Of a stretch of 64,000 bases of DNA, positions 23,401 through 35,400 are shown piece by piece. The stretch lies in the NCBI GenBank assembly GCA_022457155.1, contig JAJGOT010000167.1, positions 791,001-855,000 on the forward strand, read 5' to 3'. Under the pieces are notes generated by a model. That model had not been told where the DNA came from. It saw only the letters and a program-made list of their open reading frames with translations, and did no database searches. Source of the DNA: Cladopsammia gracilis. Its lineage: Eukaryota > Cnidaria > Anthozoa > Scleractinia > Dendrophylliidae. Numbering within the stretch: the stretch's first letter is position 1; every line of letters begins with the position of its first letter. The translations under genes were made by a program, and so were the position numbers.

Positions 23401-26400
23401 TGTTGGTCAGTATGTTGGTCAGTATGGATGTCTGTTGGTTAGTATGTTGGTCAGTATGTTGGTCAGTATGTTGGTCAGTATGGATGTCTGTTGGTCAGTA
23501 TGTTGGTCAGTATGTTGGTCAGTATGGATGTATGTTGGTCAGTATGTTGGTCAGTATGGATGTCTGTTGGTCAGTATGTTGGTCAGTATGGATGTCTGTT
23601 GGTCAGTATGGATGTCTGTTGGTCAGTATGTTGGTCAGTATGGATGTCTGTTGGTCAGTATGTTGGTCAGTATGGATGTATGTTGGTCAGTATGTTGGTC
23701 AGTATGTTGGTCAGTATGGATGTCTGTTGGTCAGTATGTTGGTCAGTATGGATGTCTGTTGGTCAGTATGTTGGTCAGTATGGATGTCTGTTGGTCAGTA
23801 TGGATGTCTGTTGGTCAGTATGTTGGTCAGTATGGATGTCTGTTGGTCAGTATGTTGGTCAGTATGTTGGTCAGTATGCTGGTCAGTATGTTGGTCAGTA
23901 TGGATGTCTGTTGGTCAGTATGTTGGTCAGTATGTTGGTCAGTATGTTGGTCAGTATGTTGGTCAGTATGGATGTCTGTTGGTTAGTATGTTGGTCAGTA
24001 TGTTGGTCAGTATGTTGGTCAGTATGTTGGTCAGTATGTTGGTCAGTATGGATGTCTGTTGGTCAGTATGTTGGTCAGTATGGATGTCTGTTGGTTAGTA
24101 TGTTGGTCAGTATGTTGGTCAGTATGTTGGTCAGTATGTTGGTCAGTATGTTGGTCAGTATGGATGTCTGTTGGTTAGTATGTTGGTCAGTATGTTGGTC
24201 AGTATGTTGGTCAGTATGGATGTCTGTTGGTCAGTATGTTGGTCAGTATGGATGTCTGTTGGTCAGTATGTTGGTCAGTATGTTGGTCAGTATGGATGTC
24301 TGTTGGTCAGTATGGATGTCTGTTGGTCAGTATGTTGGTAAGTATGTTGGTCAGTATGTTGAACTTTTAATCTGAAGGTTGATTGCTTTAAGTATTTGCA
24401 GTTTGATCTTCATCATGTTGTGTAATAATAATGGTGTTTTGATAATAATGCATCGTCTCTGTGTTAATCTGTTGTGGAATTGCGTCTCATACATGGAGAA
24501 GTAGCCAAAAGTATACTCCTAGTTGCTTAATACAACAGAAACCAAATTAATGGGGTGCTAATATGTGGTACATTTTCTTACACTTTTGTTGTTTCCCCAT
24601 TTGTAGCTGGTTTGAGCCATTTGTTTCTCAGTGGCTAACTGAAAACGATGAGGTTTCAACAGAATTTATGATTGGGGCTCTAGACCGTGACAAGAGGGAT
24701 AGTGTAAGTTTACATTCCCTTGTCTTCTTAATGTACGGTCAATAAAATATTTGTGCTGTGAGCACCCGTGTATCAACCTTTGACACACTTTTGATGACAA
24801 TATTTAGATAACAGAATTCAGATCTGTAATTTTATTTTCAGTTTCCTCCCAGTTCTTCTCATACTTTGTTTTCAAACTCGGTGGTTGACATCTTCTGTTC
24901 ATTAAACCAGGTAAGTTTTAGACATCTTTTGTTGAAGCTGATAGTAAAGAATTACAGGATTATAACCAGTTTTCTCCTCAGTGAATTATTTCATAGCATG
25001 ATCATCTTAATATAACATAATTCAGTCAGGGGTTGAACTTATTTTTTTAGTCCACAAGCAAAGTTTTGCTGGTATGATTTTTTCTGCTGGCAAAACTGTT
25101 AACGTCACTAGCTATTCATTATTATATTTTGAAGTCATTTTCCCTTTGATTACTATGAAAATATGGTAAAAATACCTAAATAGTATACTGTTAATTCTGT
25201 GGTCTTCTTTACCGGCATTGTCCTGTTGTTTCTTTGGCGGCTCGGGGTTGTCGGGCAAGACGTTGTCATCGTCGGTCATGTACCGGTAGTCTTTGAGGTC
25301 GAGGGCCTCTTGAAAAAAGCGGTTATTTTAGACATCTACAACAAAAGTGGCTCACAAACCGTGAATTTCATTCTCTTTTGTCACGTTGCTGATTCCAATT
25401 AAATGTGAATACGTTGATAAAGTGTGCACAGGTTCTGTGTAAAACCACGCTTATTTTCTCCTGAAGATGACATTCACTTTTTTCCTCCAACTTTTCTTAG
25501 AGAAATGCTTACTCGCAAAAGTAAGGGGATATTTTTCAGACTCGCAACTTCCAAAACCACTTGCATTTTGCGAGTTTGCGAGCGTTAATTTCGAGCCCTG
25601 TCAGTAGTCATCATTAGTCCTCTCAGCCGTTTTTAGCCATTAATGATGATTTTCCACCGTTCATAGCCTTTTGTCAGTTGTAAAACTCTTTCGTATTGCT
25701 TCAGTCAATTAAGTGAGCTGTGTATAGTGCACATGATTCGTCATCATTATCGTTGGGTGGTTGTTTAAATGAAGGCAGCTCAATTTCATTCTCTGAGGTT
25801 AGGGCATCAACATTGTTCCAATCCTGCATCTGTATCATAAACATGAATATACCTTAGGAGCTAAAATGCTTGATAACTAATTATGATTTAATGATTGTGT
25901 TCTGTTTTGAAATAATTTCAATTAATTTTTGTTTTCAGAGCTTTGAGATTGTGCGGAAACTTGATTGTCCAGACCCAGAAATACAGACTCGCTACACCAT
26001 CAAATTTACCATTGTAAGCCTTTTTGGGTCAAGTTTTGTTTTGCCATCAAATAACAGTTTTAGTTGTCTTCTTGTGCCAGACTTAGCAGTAGGTATTTGA
26101 AACTTATTGTTTATCATTGCAGACTGTGCAGAATGTGTTGCTTCAGTATGCTGACAAGATCGTCAAAGAATTTGATGTTTGGTGTCAGCAGGGAAAAACA
26201 GCTTGTATTCTGATGAACAACATTCAGCAGCTCCGAGTTCAGCTGGAAAAACTGTATGAAACAATGGGTGGAGGAGAAAAGGTACCAAACCTGTTTGGAA
26301 ATCCTTACTAATGCATAGTAATGTATTATGATTAAGGCGTTTCTTAACTGCTTTTACTATGTTCTTTTTTAATTTACAGCTGTCTCCAGAATGTAGTGAA

Positions 26401-29400
26401 GTGTTCAAAGAGCTGCAAGTGAAACTTAATCTCACTCTTGATGAATTGTGTTTGGTGTTTGTTCAAAGGTAAGCAGCAATGTCAAATTTTATAGTCTTTT
26501 ATCGATTTGTTGTAATTTCACTGTGTTTATACATGTACTTTCCAAAGGTGATTATATCATACTAGTAGTAATCATGTACATGTACATTCAACATGTTTTT
26601 AGCAGCTGAAGGAAATGGTATAATGGTCATGTACTCCTTGCTTGATGTTATAGTTCACCATCCGACTTTTTCTGTTTGTTCTTGCAGCCTTGATTCCACA
26701 ATTGAAGAAAGTGTAAAAGGTGTTGGGAACCTTCTTTTCAAGTAAGATGAGCAAAAATATTCTTTGTTGTAGTTCTTTTCCTTTTACCGATTATATCCAG
26801 AGTTTTCTGGAAGAAAAGTATGCAAAAGAGTTTCCAGGGCCGGTGTACTCAGATTAATTTTTCTAAGATTCAGATTTATTAGTGACTTTTTAATGATACA
26901 TTTTAAAAACCTTGGAACCTATTGATCAGGATGTGTCACACCATGAAGAAAGTTGAAAATATAAGGCAAAGTCCCTTTTGTGATAAAATTTGAGTTGTTG
27001 GATTTTCTGATCAAACAGTATTTTGAGAGGTTGCATTGTTTTGATTTTAATGTGACAATAAATTTGACTTTATATAACTGCAATTCTATTCTTTATTGTA
27101 TCAGGATCAAAAGCACTAGTAACTTTAACCCCGCATTGCAAAGTAGCAAGGCAATCATCCAACAAGACTCAGAATCAATTCTCCAACCGCTGCTGGGAAT
27201 TCTTGAAGGAAGGTGTGGAAACTTAGTGATATAAATTAAATTGAAACTCTCTACAACTTCATCACAAAGGAGAACATTTTGTCACATTTTGCAACACCTG
27301 GCCAAGTTAACTTCACCTGCACATTAAAAAATATATGCACAATGTATTATGTCTATGGCTTCTGTAAGTAGTAAAGGAATGCCTGTACAATATAAGTAAT
27401 AGTAGTTTTGTTGCTGTATTGTAGTTGTAAGTTTTACCTGTGTTACTGTGGAAGCGTTTGCATACCAAAAAAAAAAACGTTTAATTTCTGGTAATCGATG
27501 CAAAACCGGAAGACACCCAAACATTTCCGAACCAGAAACAAGCCTCGAAAGTTAAGGTTACAGTGTACCTTCGGGGGTGTCTCCAGTATAACAGCTCTAG
27601 CGTCTTAAGATTACACTTAATATACCTAAACCCAGATATCAAATTAAAGCTTATAGAGCTGGCTATCTAAATATGGAAACCATTTGGTAATAAAATGAAT
27701 TGTCGAATTTTTTTACGACGTCTAAATTCGAACGTCCGAATCATATGGAACGCCATAACTGCCTTATGATACTTGTTTGCATTCTTTAGGGTGGTTTTTT
27801 CATTATATGCGGTGGTTACATCATTATATGCGGTGGTTATATCATTATATGTGGTGGTTACATCATTATATGCGGTGGTTACATGATTATATGGGGTGAC
27901 TTCTTCATTATATTCGGTGCTTTTTCCATTATATGTGGTGCTTATTCCATTCTACGCGGTGGTTTCGTCATTATATGCGGTGCTTTTTTATTTATATGCG
28001 GTGTTTATCGTATTCTACGTGGTAATTTTTTCATTATACGAGGTGCTTATTTGATTATGTGCGGTGGTTAATTCGTTACGTGCATTGCTTTCTTCTTGCG
28101 GTGCTTTTCCCGGTATATGCGGTGCTTTTTTCATTATGTGCGGTGGTTAATTCGTTATACGCGGTGCTTTTTTCGTTATACTCACGGAGCCTCGTTGTCG
28201 TTTGATTTCAAGCGAGGCCAACAACACAAGGAGGCCTGGGTTCTGGGCATTTTCGCAAAAATGGCGGCCTCCTTGGAAAAGTTGGATGTTATGGCTCGTA
28301 TTCTTAAAAAACTCAGTTTAGGTCATTTGACCGAACTGTTCCAATGGGAAAAAATTACTCCAGATATAATATCAATGTTATCTACTCATGAAATGAATCA
28401 ATTAGGGATAATCAACAGGACCAGTGGACCAGGAAGGAGTGAGAGAGAGAAAGAAAGGGCGCTTGAAACGGAGAGTATATAACGTTCAAGGACCGAACCA
28501 TTTGTGGCATATCGACACAAATCATAAACTTGTAAGATGGAACTTCATTATCGTGGGCGGAATCGATGGTTTCAGTCGATTACCAGTCATGCTAAAATGC
28601 ACAGACACCAACAACGCAGATGCTCTTTTAACGTGCTTCCTTGAAGCAGTAAACACGTATGGCCTTCCAAGCAGAGTACGAACTGACATATGCATGGGAC
28701 TCGAGAATGTAAAAATTGCAGATTACATGATTTCAAGAAGGGGAGTGAACAGAGGGAGTGCCATTACAGGAAAGAGCACTCATAATCAACGCATTGAACG
28801 CCTATGGAGGGACGTCTATCAAGGGGTGCTAGCTGTGTACTATCAATTGTTTTATTTTATGGAAGATGAAGGAATCCTAGATCCCCATAATGATCTTCAT
28901 GTGTTTGTTATCCACCATGTTTTTCTGCACAAAATCCAAGAAAAGCTTGACATGTGGAATAGGGCCTGGTCGCAGCATAGAATGTGCACGGCTAGATCAT
29001 CGCCTATCAGAATGTGGATTGCTGGTCAACTGCAAAATCTTGTGGAGATTGAATTGGAAAGTGAGGCTATAAACAGTTATGGTGTTGAAGGTTTCATAAA
29101 TGATGAGATAGGGGAGGGCAGTCAGGATACTAGGCCAATGTTTCAACCCCCATCATTTCAATTGAGTGACAACTGCAAACAACAGCTGCAGTCTGAAATT
29201 CCACCAACATGGACATCTTCAAACTTTGGCATTGATATATATGTACCTGAAAGGGCTACAAATTGTCAAACAACATTCATCTGATTCTTAAATAGAGGAA
29301 ATTGAATCATGTAATATGGAAAGCCTTTCAATTAAACATGTATGTCATGTTTGAAAAAGCATCAATTTTTTCATTGGTTAAGAAGCTTTGTCAAAACATT

Positions 29401-32400
29401 ATATAATTTGAGTTTTTATGTTGATATTCTGATCTGCAAAATCCTTTGAAAAGTGGTACGAATACCATAAGTGACTTTTTAGGTTAATGTTTTAGTTTGC
29501 CCAAAAACACCTGAATTTTTGTATGTAGCTTTTAGCTATTTAAGTAGCAACTGAAGTAAAGCTATTTAAATTCAAATACTGTACCAAACACAAGCACATG
29601 TGACTTCAGTGAGTATAAACAACAGCTTGTATAGAAACAACTAATAAAACAACCTTTTATTAAAACATTTGTTAAAGTAGTCCTTTCATATTACCCTCTA
29701 ATACAGACATTTCTGTGAAACTTTATGCAATCTGCAATGCAACTACTTTATGTCATCAAATAATAAAATAAGAATCATCAGTCTCTATTTCAGATTTTTT
29801 TTCAACTTACTTTTATTCTTGCATATTTTAACTGTAAAGCTAGTCTGTTGTAAGTCTACTTGAACAACCTTAATCTAAGTGACTAACCCAACTATTTTCA
29901 GAAACTCAAATCCTGCAACCAGAAGTGCAGAATGCAAAAAAAATAATATGAGGATTGAAAAAGTATCTAAGTTGCACCTTGCAGATCACTTTTGCTATGC
30001 TGAAATGTAAACATATTCCTGTCCCAATTCTGAAGAAAATGCTTAAGTTTAAACAGGTTAGAAGAAGGAGCGGTATTTATTGGGTATCCCATAAAACAAC
30101 TAAATGACCACCATTTTGTGACAATATTCTTGACTGCACTGATTATAACTCTCAAAGTTGCAATGAAAGTCCAATAAAATGACCAGCACCCACCCCTTTC
30201 TCTATACCTGATAACAAGAACTAAACAGTGAGTATAAAACAAGCTCATAAGTCTGTCACGTGTCATTGCCCGAGGTTATTAGTCTGTTATTATATGGTTG
30301 TTCTGAAAAGAACTCACATGTAGTTGACAAAGACTGATGTCACATTATCAATCACTTTACTGAGCAACATTTATAAACATGTTAAGCATGCCACGACTTC
30401 TGGTTCGACTCTCTCAGCTTCAAGTCTCTCCCTCAGAACACCTAACCCTAACTCATTCAAAATTGGTTCCATGTTTGGCTAAAAACCATGAGACAGTGAC
30501 GAAAGGTTGCAGCTTCAAAATGGCGGTAGTCGCTGGCTCCATGCCTCATACCCAGGCCTCCTTGTGTTGTTGTTGCCTCGCTTGAAATCAAACGACAACG
30601 AGGCTCCGTGAGTATAACGAAAAAAGCACCGCGTATAACGAATTAACCACCGCGCATAATGAAAAAGGCACCGCATATACCGGGAAAAGCACCGCAAGAA
30701 GAAAGCAATGCACGTAACGAATTAACCACCGCACATAATCAAATAAGCACCTCGTATAATGAAAAAATTACCACGTAGAATGCAATAAACACCGCATATA
30801 AATAAAAAAGCACCGCATATAATGACGAAACCACCGCGTAGAATGGAATAAGCACCACATATAATGGAAAAAGCACCGAATATAATGAAGAAGTCACCCC
30901 ATATAATCATGTAACCACCGCATATAATGATGTAACCACCACATATAATGATATAACCACCGCATATAATGATGTAACCACCGCATATAATGAAAAAACC
31001 ACCCTAAGGAATGTAAACAAGTATCATAAGGCAGTTATGGCGTTCCATAGAATCAGCTTTAAAACGCTATAACTCAAAGCGATTATCATATTTTGCTAAT
31101 TTGATTTTTTCTCGGGTTTCCGGACACGAAGCGCTAAAAAAACGTGTCGGCGATTTTCCATATTCAATTGCAGTGAAAAGTTACAGAATATTTTCGAAAA
31201 GGGGAGAAAAAAAATTGGAATGATCGCACGGAAATGCCTCTTGACGAAAAAGTTTTCGGCATTAAGAAATTCGCCGACACGTTTTTGTTGATTATATGTT
31301 AGCCTAGCTTCTGTCCAAATTTAAGGAAAATCGAACAAATTCTTTTTGAGTTGTAGCTCTTTAAAGTGTCCGCAAAAAGCGAAATATTAACTTTGAGAAA
31401 ACGGCGCTTAAAAAAACACAAAAGTTATACCGTCATTTCTCCGTCAATTTTCACTATTTTTCGATACTTTTTTTTTGGATGAAAGTTCATTCTGTAAACT
31501 TTATTTTAACGCCAAAAAAAAATTTTCAATAAAATTTCGATCTGAAGGTACACTGTAACCTTAAATAATTTAAACTGCACACACAACACTAGCCAAATAA
31601 AAGCTTTCTTTTTCAACTTTTGAAACTTTTTTTTATCTACAGCTTGTCACTTTTTTACAAGGCGTGCGAGAAAACTGTCCTAAAGAGACTTCTTAAGGTG
31701 AACATTTTTATTTACTGCATTTTCAAGGATCGTCCAAGCATTTCCAAGATTTAATGTTGTATTGGATTTATGATCGATGGTGATTTTGTAAAATATTTAT
31801 TTAAAGCAATAATGATTCATCTCTAAGTAATAAAATGAAACACTGAATCTAATTGACTTGTATGTTGACAGGAACTGTGGAAGTTAGTCCTGCAGAATAT
31901 TGACAAGATCATTGTTCTCCCCCCTCTAACAGATATTAAGGTAAAACCAGTACTCGCAAAATAACCATCTCTTGGTTTCAAAATCATTACTTTTTACAAA
32001 TCTAGAGATTTATTAATTTGGGAAGTTTAAAAAATCGAGAGAATATTGTGATCATCCTCGTCTTTGGAGGTGTTTTTTTTTAGATAGGAATTGTTAGGTT
32101 GTTGAATGCGACACTGCTGATATGTGACTGATTCGTAATAAAGGATGTCAGTAGTTAGATAATATCTTGCCTTATCAACCTTTTAAATGGCTATTAAAAC
32201 CTTGCAAGTATATTTAATATTATTTATCACATTTAGGAAATGGGAGGAATAACTGGCCAATCGGATTCCAGAAACATGAGTTTGAAGCAGTGCGGAGTGT
32301 TGGAATCTGCTCTCATAAGAATAAAGGTAATTTGGGAAATCTTGCATTACAATATAGACAGGGGCCCCTTTTCACTAAACTAAATGATTATTTTTTTGTG

Positions 32401-35400
32401 AAGGGTTCAATAATTTATGGAGTGGGTGTCAAGGCTAACCAAAGTATATGCAGCTATCTGGGCGGGTTTTCAAGACCATTTACGTGAAAGTCAAAACAAA
32501 TTGGGCGGCTACTTATGTACAAATAAACGTGAAGATCTGCAGTTTGCCGCCTTCCAGTGAAACCCTTGGATTCCAATAATATTGCTGTTAATGTACACTT
32601 TGCTCTTTTTATTTAAACCTTGTGTTTTCATTTTATTCAAGGAGTATTTTCATGCCTCTGGAAATGGACTGAAGAAGACTTTCTTGGACAAGTGCTCCCA
32701 GCTACAGTCACTCAAGTCTGCCCTGTCGCTGTACACACAGACCACTGACTCACTTATTAAGGAATTTGTGAAGAGCCAAACTTCACAGGGTAGGTTTTAT
32801 CACAACTGTGAGAAGGACCAATAAGAACAAAGGACCAAAATCAGGGCGTGACAGAGATAAAGACCTTTATATCTAAAAGACTATTGTAATGATTGGCGAG
32901 AATTTTTTAAAGGATGAAAAACTTCAAAATTCTTAGAGGAACTAAGAGAAACTAGAAACTGCTAGGAAAAATTGACAAATTGCTTAGAGGATACGCCCGC
33001 ATATCATAGATCAAAGCGTAGAATGAAAAGTTTAAAAGCTCATCCACAGTGAACCCAATAAAAAAAATACGGACATTCATATAACGCACTTTCTATGTGA
33101 ATATACTCAAATGCGCTTTACAACACTGTTCCGGGAACTTTGCTAGACTGCTAATGCGGTTTACAATTAATGTCGAATGTTACACAGATTCCCCCATAGC
33201 TTAAACAAAGCACACCACAGACACCAGGGACATAGTCCCCTACTCTTTGCGAAGTGTGCTATGGGATCTTTAACGTCCCCTACAGGAAGGGCAACTGACA
33301 AATGTAGGAGACAAGACCAACGGCTTAGCGTCTCCTCCCAATGACGCGATCATCTGAACTGAAGCAGATGTTGAACACAAAGCTTGCAATGTTAGCACAG
33401 GTTTACCAGGCACTACTTTCTGAAATCTTCCTGTGTGCCTCAAAAAGGAAGAAATAAGTTTAATGGAAGAAAATAATTACAACAGTGACAGCCCTTTGTG
33501 GAGTAATTTAATTTGTGTCGATAGTGACATAGAAATATGGCCGAGTGGTCGCTTACCAGAGGTTAAAAACAATAAAAAATTCAAATCGCTAGCGTTGAAA
33601 GTGGTCTCGGTCGCTTAGGAAGGGTTTGGATTGCAATGATTTGACTGGAAGAAATTTGGTATTTTGGAAAAGTGGTCGCTTACGAGAGATGGTCGGACAT
33701 GGAGGTTCGACTGTGGTAAGCTCACAACTGCTGTCAATTCTTGTCATTTTAGAGGATCCTGGTGTCGATGACCCAGTGGGGGAGGTATCAGTGCAAGTCG
33801 ACTTGTTTACCCACCCCGGGACAGGAGAACACAAGGTTACTGTAAAAGGTACGTAATGTGATTTATTCATATAATAATTAAAAATTGCATGAAGTGCTAG
33901 TTGAGGACATTGTGTCTGGATTAAATTGGAATTTGGAATAGTTGATTTTTGAGGAGGGGTAAACCTGGAGAACCCGGAGAAACAATTCTTCGAGCAAGGT
34001 GAGAAATAACAGCAAACTCAACTTGCATATATATGATGTGAAGTCCAGGAATCAAACTCAGAACATATTGTTGTGTAGGGGCCGTTCTCACTACTGCACG
34101 AGTCATTGCATCACCCAGTTATAATGATCCCGTTTGTTTTAAACTGAAACAACTCATATTTTGATATACGGTATGATACTTTTTAAGTGATTTCATTTAT
34201 TGAATTCCATTTTCTGTTACAGTTGTTGCTGCCAAAGACTTGAGATGGCAGTCACCAGGTCAGTTTTTTCGACATCCTTACAGCTAAGCAAATATTCTTT
34301 TATATAGACTTCACTAAAATACTTAACCTTATTTTTTTTAGTGCCAATTGCCACATGATGCCCTAACTTGATCAACATTTGGTAGATTTATTGATTTTCA
34401 GCCTTTATCGACTTGTACAGACCTATTTATAGAGCGGTTTTGAATTGAGTGTCAAAATTAATTTCACAATTGCTTTAGTTTTGCACTGCTACGCCTTGTG
34501 ATTGGCTAAAAAATCTGGCGCCACTTTATCAACCAATCAGAAGTGAAACCAAAACCAATCGTAGCTAATCGTAACTGGGTCTAGACTGTTATACAACCTG
34601 ATAGGTCTTAGTTTGATATCAGTCAAACAATAAACTTGGCACTTGATTCGCCTCAACTTCTCCCGCCATGCTTACTCACACGCATGAGACAAGACTGTTA
34701 TACAACCTGATAGGCCTTAGTTTGATATCAGTCGAAACAGTAAACTTGGCACTTGATTCGCCTCAACATCTCCCGCCATGCTTACTCACATGCATGAGTC
34801 TAGACTGTTATACAACCTGATAGGCCTTAGTTTGATATCAGTCAAACAATAAACGTGGCACTTGATTCGCCTCAACTTCTCCCGCCATGCTTACTCACAC
34901 GCATGAGTCTAGACTGTTATACAACCTGATAGGCCTTAGTTTGATATCAGTCAAACAATAAACGTGGCACTTGATTCGCCTCAACATCTCCCGCCATGCT
35001 TACTCACACGCATGAGTCAAGACTGTTATACAACCTGATAGGCCTTAGTTTGATATCAGTCAAACAATAAACGTGGCACTTGATTCGCCTCAACTTCTCC
35101 CGCCATGCTTACTCACACGCATGAGTCTAGACTGTTATACAACCTGATAGGCCTTAGTTTGATATCAGTCAAAACAATAAACATTCTAAGCAACACATGA
35201 CAATCTGTGGCGTTTCCCTACACCAGGGCAACACAGAAAGCCGTAAAAGCTTAGAACAAAAAATCATCTTTCGAATCGGCACTCTGAAACCCAACGGAAT
35301 TAACGAACGCTTTTCATTCAACTAATTTACATTTGTTTTTCACGTCACAAAATTTCCACCAATGGCGGAGCTCCTCCTACTATATAAAACCACACACTAC

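Larger units (their letters stand above)
27744..31049 (+). mobile_element. DDE-integrase transposon with ~500-bp inverted repeats (IS3EU-like)
   Basis: Ends TATGGAACGCCATAACTGCC and its complement; 6-bp target duplication gaatca (27738-27743, 31050-31055). Inverted repeats 27744-28241 and 30550-31049 are each about 500 bp, and most of their length is a degenerate array of ~23-bp units like tcattatatgcggtggtt. Between them is an integrase-type transposase remnant (28424-29284). The 29285-30549 interior shows no gene. The 6-bp duplication and TAY/RTA ends fit the IS3EU superfamily. I am fairly sure of the boundaries, less so of the family name. Confidence 0.85.
27552..31564. mobile_element. TTAA-flanked element, second copy, interrupted by another transposon
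   Basis: It has the same ends as 15149-15875 (ggttacagtgtaccttc, TTAA at 27552-27555 and 31561-31564) and near-identical inner sequence, minus about 26 bp near the right end. At 27738-31055 it is split by a 3.3-kb insertion bordered by a duplicated gaatca. The uninterrupted copy serves as the empty-site reference, which dates the inner element as the younger insertion. Confidence 0.9.
16759..32789 (+). other. unc13: UNC13 MUN domain (syntaxin-opening core)
   Basis: Twenty-one exons encode the conserved helical MUN module. Landmarks in order: [18 protein letters not shown] [173 protein letters not shown] and VLPPLTD. The module carries the priming activity in this family. No frameshift or stop is present. 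Two long introns inside it (19582-24606, 27213-31642) carry the largest repeats of the window. Confidence 0.95.

Noticed and set aside
19650..24360. CRISPR-like look of regularly spaced repeats
   Set aside because: There are no unique spacers and the setting is a eukaryotic intron.
19646..24375. Many overlapping + strand open frames of up to 428 codons (VGQY/LVSM/CWSV repeats)
   Set aside because: They are the translation of a 12/20-bp minisatellite inside an intron, open in all three frames, without independent codon signal or splice sites.
27883..28071. Small ORF repeated on the other strand at 30722-30910
   Set aside because: Both are the same stretch of the transposon's inverted repeat read from opposite ends.
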